Below, in pieces: positions 13,850 to 21,473 of a DNA stretch of 34,364 nt. The notes below the pieces were generated by a model, which did no database searches, had not been told where the DNA came from, and saw only the letters and a list, made by a program, of their open reading frames with translations. Location: the NCBI GenBank assembly GCA_964504345.1, contig CAZDDX010000013.1, positions 1 through 34,364 of the forward strand, in the 5' to 3' direction. Position 1 is the first letter of the stretch; each line of letters opens with the position of its first letter. The DNA comes from CAMDTE01 sp964504345. GTDB taxonomy: Bacteria; Bacteroidota; Bacteroidia; Flavobacteriales; Schleiferiaceae. The position numbers and the translations under genes are program-made.

Positions 13850-15846
13850 TCTTTTGTTGCTGCTTCTTCTTTTTGTTCTTCCTCTTTTTCCCCAACATTC
13901 ACGGAGGTTCCGACGGACTGCAACCACCAGCCAATCATTTTTTTGGCGGTTTTCTTGGGCGATCCGGCTTGGAAGCGGACGGCGTCTACGGCGCGTTGGT
14001 TGTTGGTGTCAAACGTGACCAAAAACGAATTGTACAGGGGGCTGCCCAAACTGAGCCGGGACAAGCGCTGGGATTTGAGGGCATCCTTCCAATTCAAGGC
14101 GTCGTCCGTAAATAAAGAGATGGTGGAGTTCCAGTTGGTCATGTAGGCCATGTCTTCCAACCAGTAATCCAGCGCCAGAACCCGATTGCGCACCTGCGGG
14201 TCCGCGTGGATGCGCGTTGCGGCGAAGGGCAGGTAGTTCCCTTGCGGACGCTCCTCCAAATCCACCAGCAAGTTGCTTTCCAAATAGTCGCGTGTTTTCG
14301 CGATTTGCTCCATCAGGGGCTCGCCGTTGCTGTGGTAGTAGATCGACGCCGGCAGCAAGGTGGCGCTGGTGGGACGCACGGAGCGGTCGTCGGCTTTTTT
14401 GCCCTCCACCACCGTGGCGGTGCGCGCAAAGTACTTTTGGTCCGTGGCCGTAGCCACTCCTTTGCGGAAGGCGCTGGCGTACAACAACGTATCCGTTACG
14501 CCGCACAAAAGGGGGTGTTCCCAAGGCAGCATTTTGACGGAGAGGGAGCGTTTGGCTTGCCCCGCAAGGTTGGCGGTGATGCGTTTGGCCATTTCGCTTT
14601 TGGGGTGGTCTTTTTCCGTTTCCACCGCCCTGCGGAAGGCCAGCAAGACTAGGTCTTTTTTGGGAATGTTGGTCAGGAACCAATGCAGGGAGGAAATTTC
14701 GCCCTCAAAATCCGAGTGCAAGCCGATTTCCTTGTCAAAATTGTTGTCCAGCCGCAGGGTGGTGAGGGCCCACAAGGCGTGCATGCCCAAAAGGGTGTGT
14801 TCGTTGGGGTGGGCGTTAAATTCCTCGTATAGGGTGTGGAGGTAGTTGTGGTGCACGCTCTGCAGGAAAATCTCTTCGTTTTGAACCGATTTCTGAAGCG
14901 CCTTGAAGTGCTCCTTGTTGTCCACCAAATACGAACTTCCGCTGCCCGGGACGTACCCAATTTCGTTCAATTTGGCTTGAAAAGCGGTTTGGCGGCGATA
15001 AGCATTGGGGTGGGAGGAGCGGGAGTCGTCCAGCTTGTCTTGGGGGGTGATGGGTCGCGGTGATTCAATGAAGGCGGCCGCTTGCGGCATCCAGCATTCC
15101 GGCACCAAGGATTCAAACGGAAAGGGGAAATCGCTCAGCGGGAGGTAGCTGTACGCCAGCAAATCAAACAGTTGGGTTACGTCGTCTAGCCGGTAACCGC
15201 TCTCCTTGAGGAAGCTATTCAGCGCTTTGGTGTCTGCTTCCAGCTCGCGGCTGTGGCTGTATCGGGTGTTGAAACTGGCCAGTTGAACGTTGTCTGAGTC
15301 GTTGGTTCCAAACGGATTGCGGATGGATTTAACGCTGTGTTCCTCCGAGAAGTGGATGATTTCGTGGGCAATGATTCCCGCTACCTGCGCCTCAGATAGG
15401 CAGCGACTGAACATGCCCGTAGTGAAGCGCAAATCGCCGGAAATGCTCATGAATGCTCCGGGGTCTGGGTTGATTTCTAGGTGCACGCGGATGCTGTCCC
15501 GAAGTTCCGGTTGGTCTTTCAGGAGGTGGTCTTTGATTTTGTTGAGGTAGCTTTGCACCGGGTGGTCAAAGGCCAACTTTCCCTCCAGCAAGGCGTCCTG
15601 CGTGGCGTAGCGAGACAGCAATTTGGACATCGTGATGCGTCGGTCCGTCAGGGTTGCAGACTCCTCCAGTTGCTCAAAGCGAGCGGCCCAATCGCTTTCC
15701 GTAGTGCGGTAGGCTTGGGGAATGGGCTGGTTGGAAAACCACAGGTAGGGTTGCGGAGCGGACGTCGGTTGCGCGGCAGCGCTGAAGGCGACGGGGGCGG
15801 AGAGTAGAAGCATCCGGATGCCCGTACGCCAAAGGACAGAAACCAT
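13846..15846 (-). CDS. Exported M48-family zinc metallopeptidase
   Basis: About 666 residues. The catalytic motif is HEIIH (residues ~161-165, in GIIAHEIIHFSEEH), and the third zinc ligand is probably the first Glu of SRELEAD (~201). The preceding MSISGDLRFTTGMF is the usual M48 strand-turn region. The N-terminus is a signal peptide ending at SAAAQ. The ATG at 15846 is preferred over 15882, because the -7 promoter box covers 15880-15887 and a start at 15882 would not be transcribed. M48 enzymes of this exported type (BepA/LoiP-like) handle misfolded or stalled outer-membrane proteins, but this one has a C-terminal extension of ~400 residues that I do not recognise, and no clear TPR repeats. 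It heads a three-gene operon with a lipoprotein and a predicted barrel. Confidence 0.87.
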   Translation of the reverse strand: MVSVLWRTGIRMLLLSAPVAFSAAAQPTSAPQPYLWFSNQPIPQAYRTTESDWAARFEQLEESATLTDRRITMSKLLSRYATQDALLEGKLAFDHPVQSYLNKIKDHLLKDQPELRDSIRVHLEINPDPGAFMSISGDLRFTTGMFSRCLSEAQVAGIIAHEIIHFSEEHSVKSIRNPFGTNDSDNVQLASFNTRYSHSRELEADTKALNSFLKESGYRLDDVTQLFDLLAYSYLPLSDFPFPFESLVPECWMPQAAAFIESPRPITPQDKLDDSRSSHPNAYRRQTAFQAKLNEIGYVPGSGSSYLVDNKEHFKALQKSVQNEEIFLQSVHHNYLHTLYEEFNAHPNEHTLLGMHALWALTTLRLDNNFDKEIGLHSDFEGEISSLHWFLTNIPKKDLVLLAFRRAVETEKDHPKSEMAKRITANLAGQAKRSLSVKMLPWEHPLLCGVTDTLLYASAFRKGVATATDQKYFARTATVVEGKKADDRSVRPTSATLLPASIYYHSNGEPLMEQIAKTRDYLESNLLVDLEERPQGNYLPFAATRIHADPQVRNRVLALDYWLEDMAYMTNWNSTISLFTDDALNWKDALKSQRLSRLSLGSPLYNSFLVTFDTNNQRAVDAVRFQAGSPKKTAKKMIGWWLQSVGTSVNVGEKEEEQKEEAATKE

Positions 15847-15879
15847 GCACAAAAGACTCCGAATGCGATCGCGAGCAGT

Positions 15880-15887
15880 CAAATATA
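15880..15887 (-). promoter_or_regulatory. -7 element of the M48 operon
   Basis: Minus-strand TATATTTG matches TAnnTTTG exactly. Transcription would start near 15875, leaving a leader of roughly 30 nt before the ATG at 15846. This placement decides the start codon of the peptidase gene. Confidence 0.6.
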
Positions 15888-15955
15888 AGAATTAGAAGAA
15901 ATTCGATCACTAATTGGGGTGTACATTATTTAGCAGTTAGCCGTAATTTTAAAAC

Positions 15956-17674
15956 ATGAATTGGCAAAAAACGATACGCATTTTCGCGGCATTTGGGTTG
16001 GTGGGTTGCAGCGTTGCGGCGCAGGGTCAGGGGGCCAACACCGTCCTTTTGGCGGGTCATTGGTACGAGGCGGCTGGGGTATCTTCCGGCGCGCCCGCGA
16101 ACCCCATCTACGATCCGTCGGCCTTCACTTCTTGGGAAGGAGTGCCCGCGACAAGCGCCTACGGCTATTTGTACCGCAGAAAGTTGGCGTACAACACCAA
16201 CCTGGGCGATGCTCGGGTGGTGGTTCGTGACGCCTTCCCCGGCTCAGCACAGGTAATCCCGGTGAACGGGCGTACCACCGTGCAGCAATTGGCGTACGAT
16301 CCCACGTTCGGATTGTGGATGCGGTTTGGCTATTTCGACAGCCTTCGTTTTGGTACGCAGAGTTACTATTCTCCCAATCAATTTCGACAGGTTTTTATGC
16401 ACCGAAGTGCGGCCGGGCAGACGTCGATTTTATGGGAACAGCCAGACACCACGCAGGCCATGACGGTCTACAACGGAAAGGCCGCATTGATGAGTGCGCA
16501 AGGCGGCTTTGGAGGCCCCGTGCGGTTGACGGAAGTGACGACCAACGGTCAGGTACTTCGGCGAAAAGATTTATACGGTTTGGGGTATGGTGCGCACATT
16601 GAGCGCTTGTCCAACGGTGGCTTCATGATTTCCGGTTCCTGTGCAGTTCCGCTTCAGGTGGCCGACGGTGTGGCGGTTCCCGCCAATGCTCCCGCGTACA
16701 ATCGATGGGTGGCTTATTTGAATAAAAATTGGACGTTGAAATGGATTCGGGTGTGGGAAGACATCACCTGCGATGCACCGCGATTGACCCCGGTGCCCGC
16801 CACTTTTTTGGGTCCCAATGGCTACAACACTGCGGCTTTCGTCTCTGGAACGACGTCCGTTGGCTTCACGTTGGACGGCCAAGTGCATGCCGGACCTGCG
16901 TTGGGCGGGAGCGACGTTTATTTATTCGCCTTAGACACCTTGGGCTCGGTGGTTTCGCCGATGTACGAGGTGCCGGGCACCTCCGGGTTCATCCAAATGC
17001 GTGCGGGGGTGGCGGCTCCTGCTTTGGACGTTAGCGGCGGGCTGTGGTTCCCGGTGGTTCATCGGGGCGAAGACGTTCCGGCCTCCATGGGCGTGAATTG
17101 GTCCAACGGCTGGACGCCCGGCGCCACGCAACCACCCACGTATCAAGTTTTGCTTCGCCTCTACTGGACCTCGTTTGGCTGGCAGACGCGGTGGAATGTG
17201 GCTTTTCAGGATTCCGTGTATGGAAGTATTCCCATCGAAGGGGTGGTGCCGTATCCGTTTGGCTACGCCCAAGGTCTGGGCTACAGTTTGGCGCTGCGCC
17301 ACTACGGCCAGCAGTCTTTGCGGGTTCCCCAAGTTGCCGATGATTACTCGGGCAATGCCAATCCGTCTTGGACCGTGCTTGCGTCGGACGACGAGGGCCA
17401 CGGCGTGGTGGATTACCAATCAACCTTGGGCGCGGAAGAGCCTGAGCAGCGCGCTGAACGGGTTTACCCGCAACCGGTTCGTGCCGGGCAGCGGGTGCGT
17501 TGGGACGTTCCGCCGGGTGCTGCCGGGCAGGTTCGTTGTTTTGATGCGCAAGGACGGTGTTTGGCGGAATGGCCCGTTTCCAGCGGCGCCGAAGGCGCCG
17601 CGGTAGGAAACTGGGCTCCAGGTTTTTACACCTTGGTGTTTCCGGAAGGGGCTGCACCCTTGGTGGTGCAGTAG
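15956..17674 (+). CDS. Predicted T9SS cargo protein of unknown function (type A sorting domain)
   Basis: 572 residues. The N-terminal signal (MNWQKTIRIFAAFGLVGCSVAAQ) is ambiguous: LVGC fits a lipobox (Cys 18), but AAQ-GQ is a good signal peptidase I site. The body is beta-rich with repeated statements of the type VLLAGHWYEAAGV, GLWMRFGYFDSLRFG and GGSDVYLFALDTLGSV, similar in style to secreted beta-propeller proteins. The last ~85 residues look like a divergent T9SS type A domain: VYPQPVRAGQRVRWDV, then VRCFDAQGRCLAEWPV, then NWAPGFYTLVF and a short hydrophobic end (PLVVQ). A T9SS route would release it or anchor it to the surface; if the lipobox is used instead, it would be a lipoprotein. 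No enzymatic motif seen. Confidence 0.8.
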   Translation: MNWQKTIRIFAAFGLVGCSVAAQGQGANTVLLAGHWYEAAGVSSGAPANPIYDPSAFTSWEGVPATSAYGYLYRRKLAYNTNLGDARVVVRDAFPGSAQVIPVNGRTTVQQLAYDPTFGLWMRFGYFDSLRFGTQSYYSPNQFRQVFMHRSAAGQTSILWEQPDTTQAMTVYNGKAALMSAQGGFGGPVRLTEVTTNGQVLRRKDLYGLGYGAHIERLSNGGFMISGSCAVPLQVADGVAVPANAPAYNRWVAYLNKNWTLKWIRVWEDITCDAPRLTPVPATFLGPNGYNTAAFVSGTTSVGFTLDGQVHAGPALGGSDVYLFALDTLGSVVSPMYEVPGTSGFIQMRAGVAAPALDVSGGLWFPVVHRGEDVPASMGVNWSNGWTPGATQPPTYQVLLRLYWTSFGWQTRWNVAFQDSVYGSIPIEGVVPYPFGYAQGLGYSLALRHYGQQSLRVPQVADDYSGNANPSWTVLASDDEGHGVVDYQSTLGAEEPEQRAERVYPQPVRAGQRVRWDVPPGAAGQVRCFDAQGRCLAEWPVSSGAEGAAVGNWAPGFYTLVFPEGAAPLVVQ

Positions 17675-17682
17675 GGCAAAAA

Positions 17683-17724
17683 GCTCAATGCCGCGCCCCC
17701 GACCCCAGAGGATGGGGGTGCGGC
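17683..17724 (-). terminator. Hairpin terminator candidate for doxX-like gene
   Basis: GCCGCGCCCCC (17690-17700) pairs with GGGGGTGCGGC (17714-17724) over 11 bp with one wobble. On the minus strand the stem is followed by ATTGAGCTTTTTG, so it suits the DoxX gene better than the converging plus-strand gene, which has no T-run after the stem. Confidence 0.45.
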
Positions 17725-17732
17725 ACTGGGAC

Positions 17733-18122
17733 TCAGGACTTTTTCCAGAGCGTCTCCAAGCTGTATTTTCCGGAGCCCATCAAGGCTATGGCTGCGTACG
17801 CGGCAAAGTATAGCAAGGACAGCTCTTTGTCCCCAATGGGGTCCGCGGCGTGCACCCAAAATCCGGCAACCGCCATGGTAAAGGCGGCAGGAATCGCGGC
17901 CCATCGAGCAAAAACACCTAGAACGATTAAGGCCGGTGCAACCAATTCTCCGCCCACGGTAAGTGCCAAAGAGGCGGTGTCTCCCAAGCCGAGAAAGTTG
18001 AAAAATTCAATGGGCTCACCGGAGAAAAGCCATTGTGCCTTGCCCCATCCGTGAGGGATCATGAGCAGACCGCTGCCCAAACGTAGGAGGAGCAAGCCGA
18101 GGTCGGAGTAGGTTTTATTCAT
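17733..18122 (-). CDS. DoxX family membrane protein
   Basis: 129 residues from the ATG at 18122. Four hydrophobic helices are visible: LGLLLLRLGSGLLMIPHGWGK, a segment around ASLALTVGGELVAPALIVLG, WAAIPAAFTMAVAGFWVH, and LLYFAAYAAIALMG. The RLGSGLLMIPHGWGK start, the GGELVAPALIVLG middle and the KELSLLYFAAY end are typical DoxX landmarks. Family members are small inner-membrane proteins, some linked to quinone or thiol redox reactions; the exact substrate here is unknown. The gene is divergent from the YceI gene, with a palindromic operator between them. DoxX, YceI and MarR genes near each other suggest one regulated redox or envelope-stress response. Confidence 0.88.
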   Translation of the reverse strand: MNKTYSDLGLLLLRLGSGLLMIPHGWGKAQWLFSGEPIEFFNFLGLGDTASLALTVGGELVAPALIVLGVFARWAAIPAAFTMAVAGFWVHAADPIGDKELSLLYFAAYAAIALMGSGKYSLETLWKKS

Positions 18123-18165
18123 GCGGACCAAATTAATGAATTTGCCCGTCGCTTGAATTTATTGA

Positions 18166-18185
18166 TTCAATGTTGTAACATTGAA
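18166..18185. promoter_or_regulatory. Palindromic operator between DoxX and YceI genes
   Basis: TTCAATGTTGTAACATTGAA has 9-bp arms around a GT centre. One arm, AACATTGAA, recurs at 18215-18223. Size and symmetry fit a MarR-family operator, and a MarR gene lies 0.6 kb away. The palindrome covers the -33 TTG of the YceI promoter, so binding would block transcription. Confidence 0.65.
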
Positions 18186-18202
18186 AACTGGAAGTATCTT
18201 TG
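18173..18202 (+). promoter_or_regulatory. Promoter of the YceI-family gene
   Basis: TTG (18173-18175), a 19-bp spacer, then TATCTTTG (18195-18202) match the Bacteroidota consensus TTG-N19-TAnnTTTG at every defined position. Transcription would start near 18207, leaving a leader of ~48 nt that contains the second AACATTGAA half-site. Confidence 0.75.
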
Positions 18203-18254
18203 TGTTGTTGTTAAAACATTGAATAACGTTAAACTTTAAAAAACACCCCATCCC

Positions 18255-18779
18255 ATGGCAACTTGGAATTTAGACCCCGCGCACACCGAAATCGGATTCA
18301 AGGCGCGTCACCTCATGATCACCAACGTTTCTGGACGTTTTACGCAGATCGACGGCAGCGTAGTTGCGGAGTCCGAGGACTTTTCAGACGCCCAATTCTC
18401 GTTTGAGGCGGACGTGGCGAGCATTGACACCAAAAACGCCGACCGCGACGGACACTTGAAAAGCCCGGATTTCTTTGACGTGGAAAATCACCCCAAGTTG
18501 ACGTTTACGTCCACCTCCGTTGAGAAGGCCGGCGCTGGCGAATTGCACGTGAACGGTTTAATGACCATCCGCGGAGTGGAAAAGCCCGTGCGTTTGCACG
18601 TTGAAGTTGCGGGTGTAGCAGTGGATCCGTGGGGCAATACCAAAGCCGGTTTAACCTTTACCGGTGCCGTAAACCGCAAGGATTTTGGCTTGAGCTTTCA
18701 CGTGGTGAACGAGGCCGGCAACCTGTTGGTGTCCGACGAAATCAAGTTGCACGGTGATGTGCAGTTGCTGAAGGCGTAA
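18255..18779 (+). CDS. YceI family protein
   Basis: 174 residues with the full YceI (lipocalin-like beta-barrel) pattern: MATWNLDPAHTEIGFKARHLM at the N-terminus, VSGRFTQIDG, ASIDTKNADRDGHLKSPDFFDVENHP, LTFTSTSVEK, MTIRGVEKPV, and FTGAVNRKDFGL near the end. Family members bind long isoprenoid or amphiphilic ligands in the barrel. Unlike E. coli YceI there is no signal peptide, so this one is cytoplasmic. Expression is probably controlled by the palindrome on its promoter, most likely through the convergent MarR-family regulator just downstream. The physiological ligand is unknown. Confidence 0.93.
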   Translation: MATWNLDPAHTEIGFKARHLMITNVSGRFTQIDGSVVAESEDFSDAQFSFEADVASIDTKNADRDGHLKSPDFFDVENHPKLTFTSTSVEKAGAGELHVNGLMTIRGVEKPVRLHVEVAGVAVDPWGNTKAGLTFTGAVNRKDFGLSFHVVNEAGNLLVSDEIKLHGDVQLLKA

Positions 18780-18803
18780 TCCGTCCGTACGCATTTGCTT
18801 TCT

Positions 18804-19517
18804 TCAAGAGGGGGCCATCGCTTCGGCGGGGGCCCCTTCTTCGTTTTCCGGGTTCCAAGAGGCCACAATGAGTTCGTTCAAGGTAGCATTTGGGTAATGG
18901 GAGCGCAATTGGTGGTGGTGCATTTCCAATTTGCGCAGGAGGTAGTGCAGGGTATTGCGTTCAGAGACGGTGAGTTTTCCCGCCAAAACTTGGCCCACTT
19001 TTTCGACGTCGTGCAGCACCGGGTACAAACGTTTCCGGCCGACGTCCGTGATGCGAACGCGTTGGGTGCGCTTGTCCAACTCGCCTGGGAATTGTTCCAT
19101 CCAGCCCTTCTTGATCAAACGGTTAATGATTTCAATCCCAGTGGATTTTTCCACGGCATTTTGCCGAATTAGTTCGGTTTTGGACAAACTGGGGTGGGTC
19201 ATCAAAACGATGACGAAGGAGAACTCGTCGATACTGTTTAAATCGCACTCTTCCAGGGCCAGTCCGGTGTAGTATTTAGCGTAGCGGAACAACAAAGTGA
19301 TGAGCACGCTGATGTCCGTCTCTCGCTCAGCTCCTTGGTTTTGTACGGTGATCTCCAGTTCACCGCCCATGGACCGAAAATTAAGGGGCGGTTGGAGGTA
19401 TTTGGCGTGCATGTGGCCCAAAAAAGATTCCATGGTTACCTGGTCCGGCTGGTCCATGGTTTTCTCGTACTGATCCAGTTCTTGGACCAATTCAATCAGT
19501 ATTGCGGTTTTTGGCAT
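18804..19517 (-). CDS. MarR-family winged-helix transcriptional regulator
   Basis: 237 residues, longer than the usual ~150 for MarR. The first ~65 residues (MPKTAILIELVQELDQYE...) are an additional N-terminal helical region. The winged-helix core spans about 85-190: FSFVIVLMTHPSLSKTELI, then the recognition region EKSTGIEIINRLIKKGWME, then the wing with DKRTQRVRITDVGRKRL. The C-terminal helices (LTVSERNTLHYLLRKLEM) should dimerise. Ligands of this family are often small phenolic or lipophilic compounds or oxidants. The palindrome at 18166-18185 is the best candidate target, which would make DoxX and YceI its regulon; that link is inferred. Confidence 0.9.
   Translation of the reverse strand: MPKTAILIELVQELDQYEKTMDQPDQVTMESFLGHMHAKYLQPPLNFRSMGGELEITVQNQGAERETDISVLITLLFRYAKYYTGLALEECDLNSIDEFSFVIVLMTHPSLSKTELIRQNAVEKSTGIEIINRLIKKGWMEQFPGELDKRTQRVRITDVGRKRLYPVLHDVEKVGQVLAGKLTVSERNTLHYLLRKLEMHHHQLRSHYPNATLNELIVASWNPENEEGAPAEAMAPS
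18808..18843 (+). terminator. Terminator candidate after YceI gene
   Basis: GGGGCC (18811-18816) pairs with GGCCCC (18831-18836), extended by wobble pairs, followed by TTCTTCGTTTT. The hairpin lies inside the 3' end of the converging MarR gene, so it must serve both coding and termination. Confidence 0.4.
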
Positions 19518-19525
19518 GCTTAAAG

Positions 19526-19571
19526 GTACAAATCCGAACTAAATAGACCAATTTAAATCGTAAATTTGTAC
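19526..19571. promoter_or_regulatory. Divergent promoter region with mirror-image boxes
   Basis: GTACAAAT (19526-19533) and ATTTGTAC (19564-19571) form an inverted repeat flanking the 57-nt gap between the MarR gene and the divergent hotdog-like gene. On the plus strand, TAAATTTG (19561-19568) is an exact TAnnTTTG box only 6 nt before the ATG at 19575, implying a nearly leaderless transcript. Confidence 0.45.
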
Positions 19572-19574
19572 TGA

Positions 19575-19946
19575 ATGACGTCGGAATCCCCCACAGCCCC
19601 CCAGCCCGCGCGCAGCCTGAATCAGGTTTTGCAAATACGGGAAATGCACACCCAAGAGGAATACTACCGCGTGGTGGGTGCTCCGGTGAGCAGCGAAACC
19701 TTGGGCTGGATGGAAGCGTCGGAACTGCTTTTGGCCTCCGTTTTGGCCTACGGCAGTGAGTTTTTGCCCGCGCCCATGGCGCTGCGTCATTTTTCCGTGG
19801 ATCTGATTGTGGCACACACGCAGTCCAATGTGGTGACGCTTGAGGTGGATCGGGTTTCCTACAGCGAGCGCCATACGGTCTTGGAAGTGTACCTGTATTC
19901 GGTGCACGGAGCCATGGTGGCCAAGGGAAGCGCCACCTGGAGCTAA
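19575..19946 (+). CDS. Hotdog-fold thioesterase-like protein
   Basis: 123 residues, soluble. The arrangement suggests a small hotdog protein of PaaI/YbgC type: an N-terminal tail, a helix that would be the central hotdog helix (ETLGWMEASELLLASVLAYG), then long beta strands (ALRHFSVDLIVAHT, VVTLEVDRVSYSERHTVLEVYLYS, MVAKGSATW). The final strand motif 'G.MVAKGSATW' is common at the end of acyl-CoA thioesterase-like sequences. No firm catalytic Asp/Glu can be named, so a substrate should not be assumed. The gene is divergent from the MarR regulator, sharing a 57-nt promoter region, and could be under its control. Fold call is moderate confidence. Confidence 0.55.
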   Translation: MTSESPTAPQPARSLNQVLQIREMHTQEEYYRVVGAPVSSETLGWMEASELLLASVLAYGSEFLPAPMALRHFSVDLIVAHTQSNVVTLEVDRVSYSERHTVLEVYLYSVHGAMVAKGSATWS

Positions 19947-20000
19947 TCCTGCTTTTTTAACTTTTTGGGAGGCCCGGCGCCTCTTATTGTCTTTCGCAAT

Positions 20001-20381
20001 TCAGTCTGCAGCAGCGGTGTTTTCGCCCGCAAGCGGCATTTTGCTTTTGAAGATGAATTCCATCATTCGGGCCTTGGCGATCATGCTGTTGCAGACGGGG
20101 CCGGAAAATCCGTTTTGTTCCAGTGCCGTTTTTAAGGCGCCCTGCCAAACGACGTAGTCCGCTTCCGCAAGTTTCAGGCGTGCGTGGGGTTCAAAGACGG
20201 AACCCCGGTAGCTGGCGTCCCCCAAGCCCAGAGTGAAGGCCCAAAAGGTGAAAACGCGCGGCAGGTGGTGTTCCAGATCCACCCCGGCGAAGTGCGGTGC
20301 GGTTTGGGTTGACGTCAACAGGAGGTCGTATTGGGTGCGCACTACGGCGGCAACGTCTTCGTAGGTGGCGAGGTCTGGCAC
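20001..20381 (-). CDS. Group III truncated haemoglobin
   Basis: 126 residues from a GTG start. Typical trHb group III features are visible: an N-terminal helix ending in RTQYDLLL, HLPRVFTFWAFTLG, Y.GSVFEPHARLKL (the His is the likely proximal haem ligand), ADYVVWQGALKTAL, and a C-terminal helix (NSMIAKARMMEFIFKSKM). Group III proteins bind haem and are thought to handle oxygen, NO or related reactive species. The gene stands alone on the minus strand. Its downstream neighbour on the other strand is the hotdog-like gene, so the two converge. A strong hairpin at 20428-20462 separates it from the next minus-strand gene upstream. Confidence 0.87.
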   Translation of the reverse strand: MPDLATYEDVAAVVRTQYDLLLTSTQTAPHFAGVDLEHHLPRVFTFWAFTLGLGDASYRGSVFEPHARLKLAEADYVVWQGALKTALEQNGFSGPVCNSMIAKARMMEFIFKSKMPLAGENTAAAD

Positions 20382-20419
20382 GGGGTTTTGTGTTTTTGGC
20401 GGGGATGTGGCCCGTTGGG

Positions 20420-20462
20420 TAAAGATAAACCCCGAATTTCAGCGGAGCTGAAGTTCGGGGTT
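20420..20462 (-). terminator. Rho-independent terminator after PKD cargo gene
   Basis: AACCCCGAATTTCAGC (20428-20443) pairs with GCTGAAGTTCGGGGTT (20447-20462) over 16 bp with one wobble and a GGA loop. On the minus strand it is followed by TATCTTTACC. It lies just after the stop of the gene at 20492 and before the haemoglobin gene. Confidence 0.8.
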
Positions 20463-20491
20463 TGTTGGTGTGCGAACGGTTTATTCGGCGA

Positions 20492-21469
20492 TCAATACAC
20501 CACCAACGTTTGGGTGGTGGTGTTTAGGGTCCCTACCAAGGTGATGTAGTAAACACCTGGGGCCCAACCGGAAGTGGGCAGGGATGTCGGTGCGTGCTCG
20601 TCCGCTACAACCCGTCCGTCCGCGCTGGTGATGCGCACGTGCTTTGGTTCAGCGGACCAACGCAATTCGGTGCCGGAGGCTACCGGATTGGGGTAGGCCA
20701 TAGGCGTGGTGGCGTCGGTCTCCACCAAGGAAACTTGACTGGCGTCGATGATGTTCAGTTGGAATCCGGCTTGGCCCTTGTAGACGAGGTATCCGTTGGA
20801 GTCCACTTCAATGCTGTCGCAGAAGGAGGCGGTGCAGCTGGCATTGATGGCGGTGGCCACGGAGCCCATGGTCACGCACACTTGGTACTTGCCCGGCTGG
20901 GTGTAGAAGTTTGAAGGGTAGGCGCCCGTTGCGGAGTTGCCGTCGCCAAAGTCCCACAGGTAGTTGGTGAGGACGTTGGTGGCTGGGCCCGTAACGGTGG
21001 TATTGCATGCGTTGATGATGTTGACCACGCCTGGCTGCAGCTGGTTGGTATCCAAAATCCAAGCAGCGGTGCACGCAAGAGGATTGGTGCCTGTTCCCGC
21101 GCACAAGGTAAAGTTGGAGGTCATGGTGAACACGGGGCCGTTATTGGGCGAAAAAGACATCGTATTCATCAAGGTGGTGCCGTTGCAGTTCAAGGTGGCC
21201 ACGGTGATGGTTCCCATGGTTCCGGTAGAAGGAATGGAGTCAAAATAATTACCGCTTGCGCCAGTAACGACGGTTCGTGTAACAGGATTGCCGCCGCCAA
21301 TCGTCCCTGGAGTAGGGGCAATGGTCACCAAAATAATTTGGCCGCCTACAGGTCCGTTGGGATCGGTAACTTGACCGGTGACCACGACTACGGGAAACCA
21401 CTGGGCGGAAGCAGCGGCGGCGCTCAAAACGATGAGCGATGCGCTGAGGAATAGGTTGCGAAGATTCAT
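20492..21469 (-). CDS. PKD-domain T9SS cargo protein (type A sorting domain)
   Basis: 325 residues. A signal peptide (MNLRNLFLSASLIVLSAAAASAQ) is followed by a carboxypeptidase-regulatory-like beta domain (VTGQVTDPNGPVGG...TGASGNYFDSI, ~30-120), a Cys-containing segment, and a PKD domain (YLWDFGDGNSATGAYPSNFY...GKYQVCVTM, ~165-205). The C-terminus is a clear type A sorting domain (~257-325): AYPNPVASGTELRW, VRITSADGRVV, SGWAPGVYYITLV, TQTLVVY. It should be exported by the T9SS and attached to or released from the surface. No enzyme domain is present, so adhesion or matrix binding is the most likely role. A TATCTTTG box ends only 4 nt before the ATG. Confidence 0.88.
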   Translation of the reverse strand: MNLRNLFLSASLIVLSAAAASAQWFPVVVVTGQVTDPNGPVGGQIILVTIAPTPGTIGGGNPVTRTVVTGASGNYFDSIPSTGTMGTITVATLNCNGTTLMNTMSFSPNNGPVFTMTSNFTLCAGTGTNPLACTAAWILDTNQLQPGVVNIINACNTTVTGPATNVLTNYLWDFGDGNSATGAYPSNFYTQPGKYQVCVTMGSVATAINASCTASFCDSIEVDSNGYLVYKGQAGFQLNIIDASQVSLVETDATTPMAYPNPVASGTELRWSAEPKHVRITSADGRVVADEHAPTSLPTSGWAPGVYYITLVGTLNTTTQTLVVY

Positions 21470-21473
21470 GATT

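Noticed and set aside
17583..17601. Perfect hairpin GCGGCGCC-GAA-GGCGCCGC as a terminator
   Set aside because: It lies inside the coding sequence of the T9SS cargo gene, about 75 nt before its stop, with no T-run after it.
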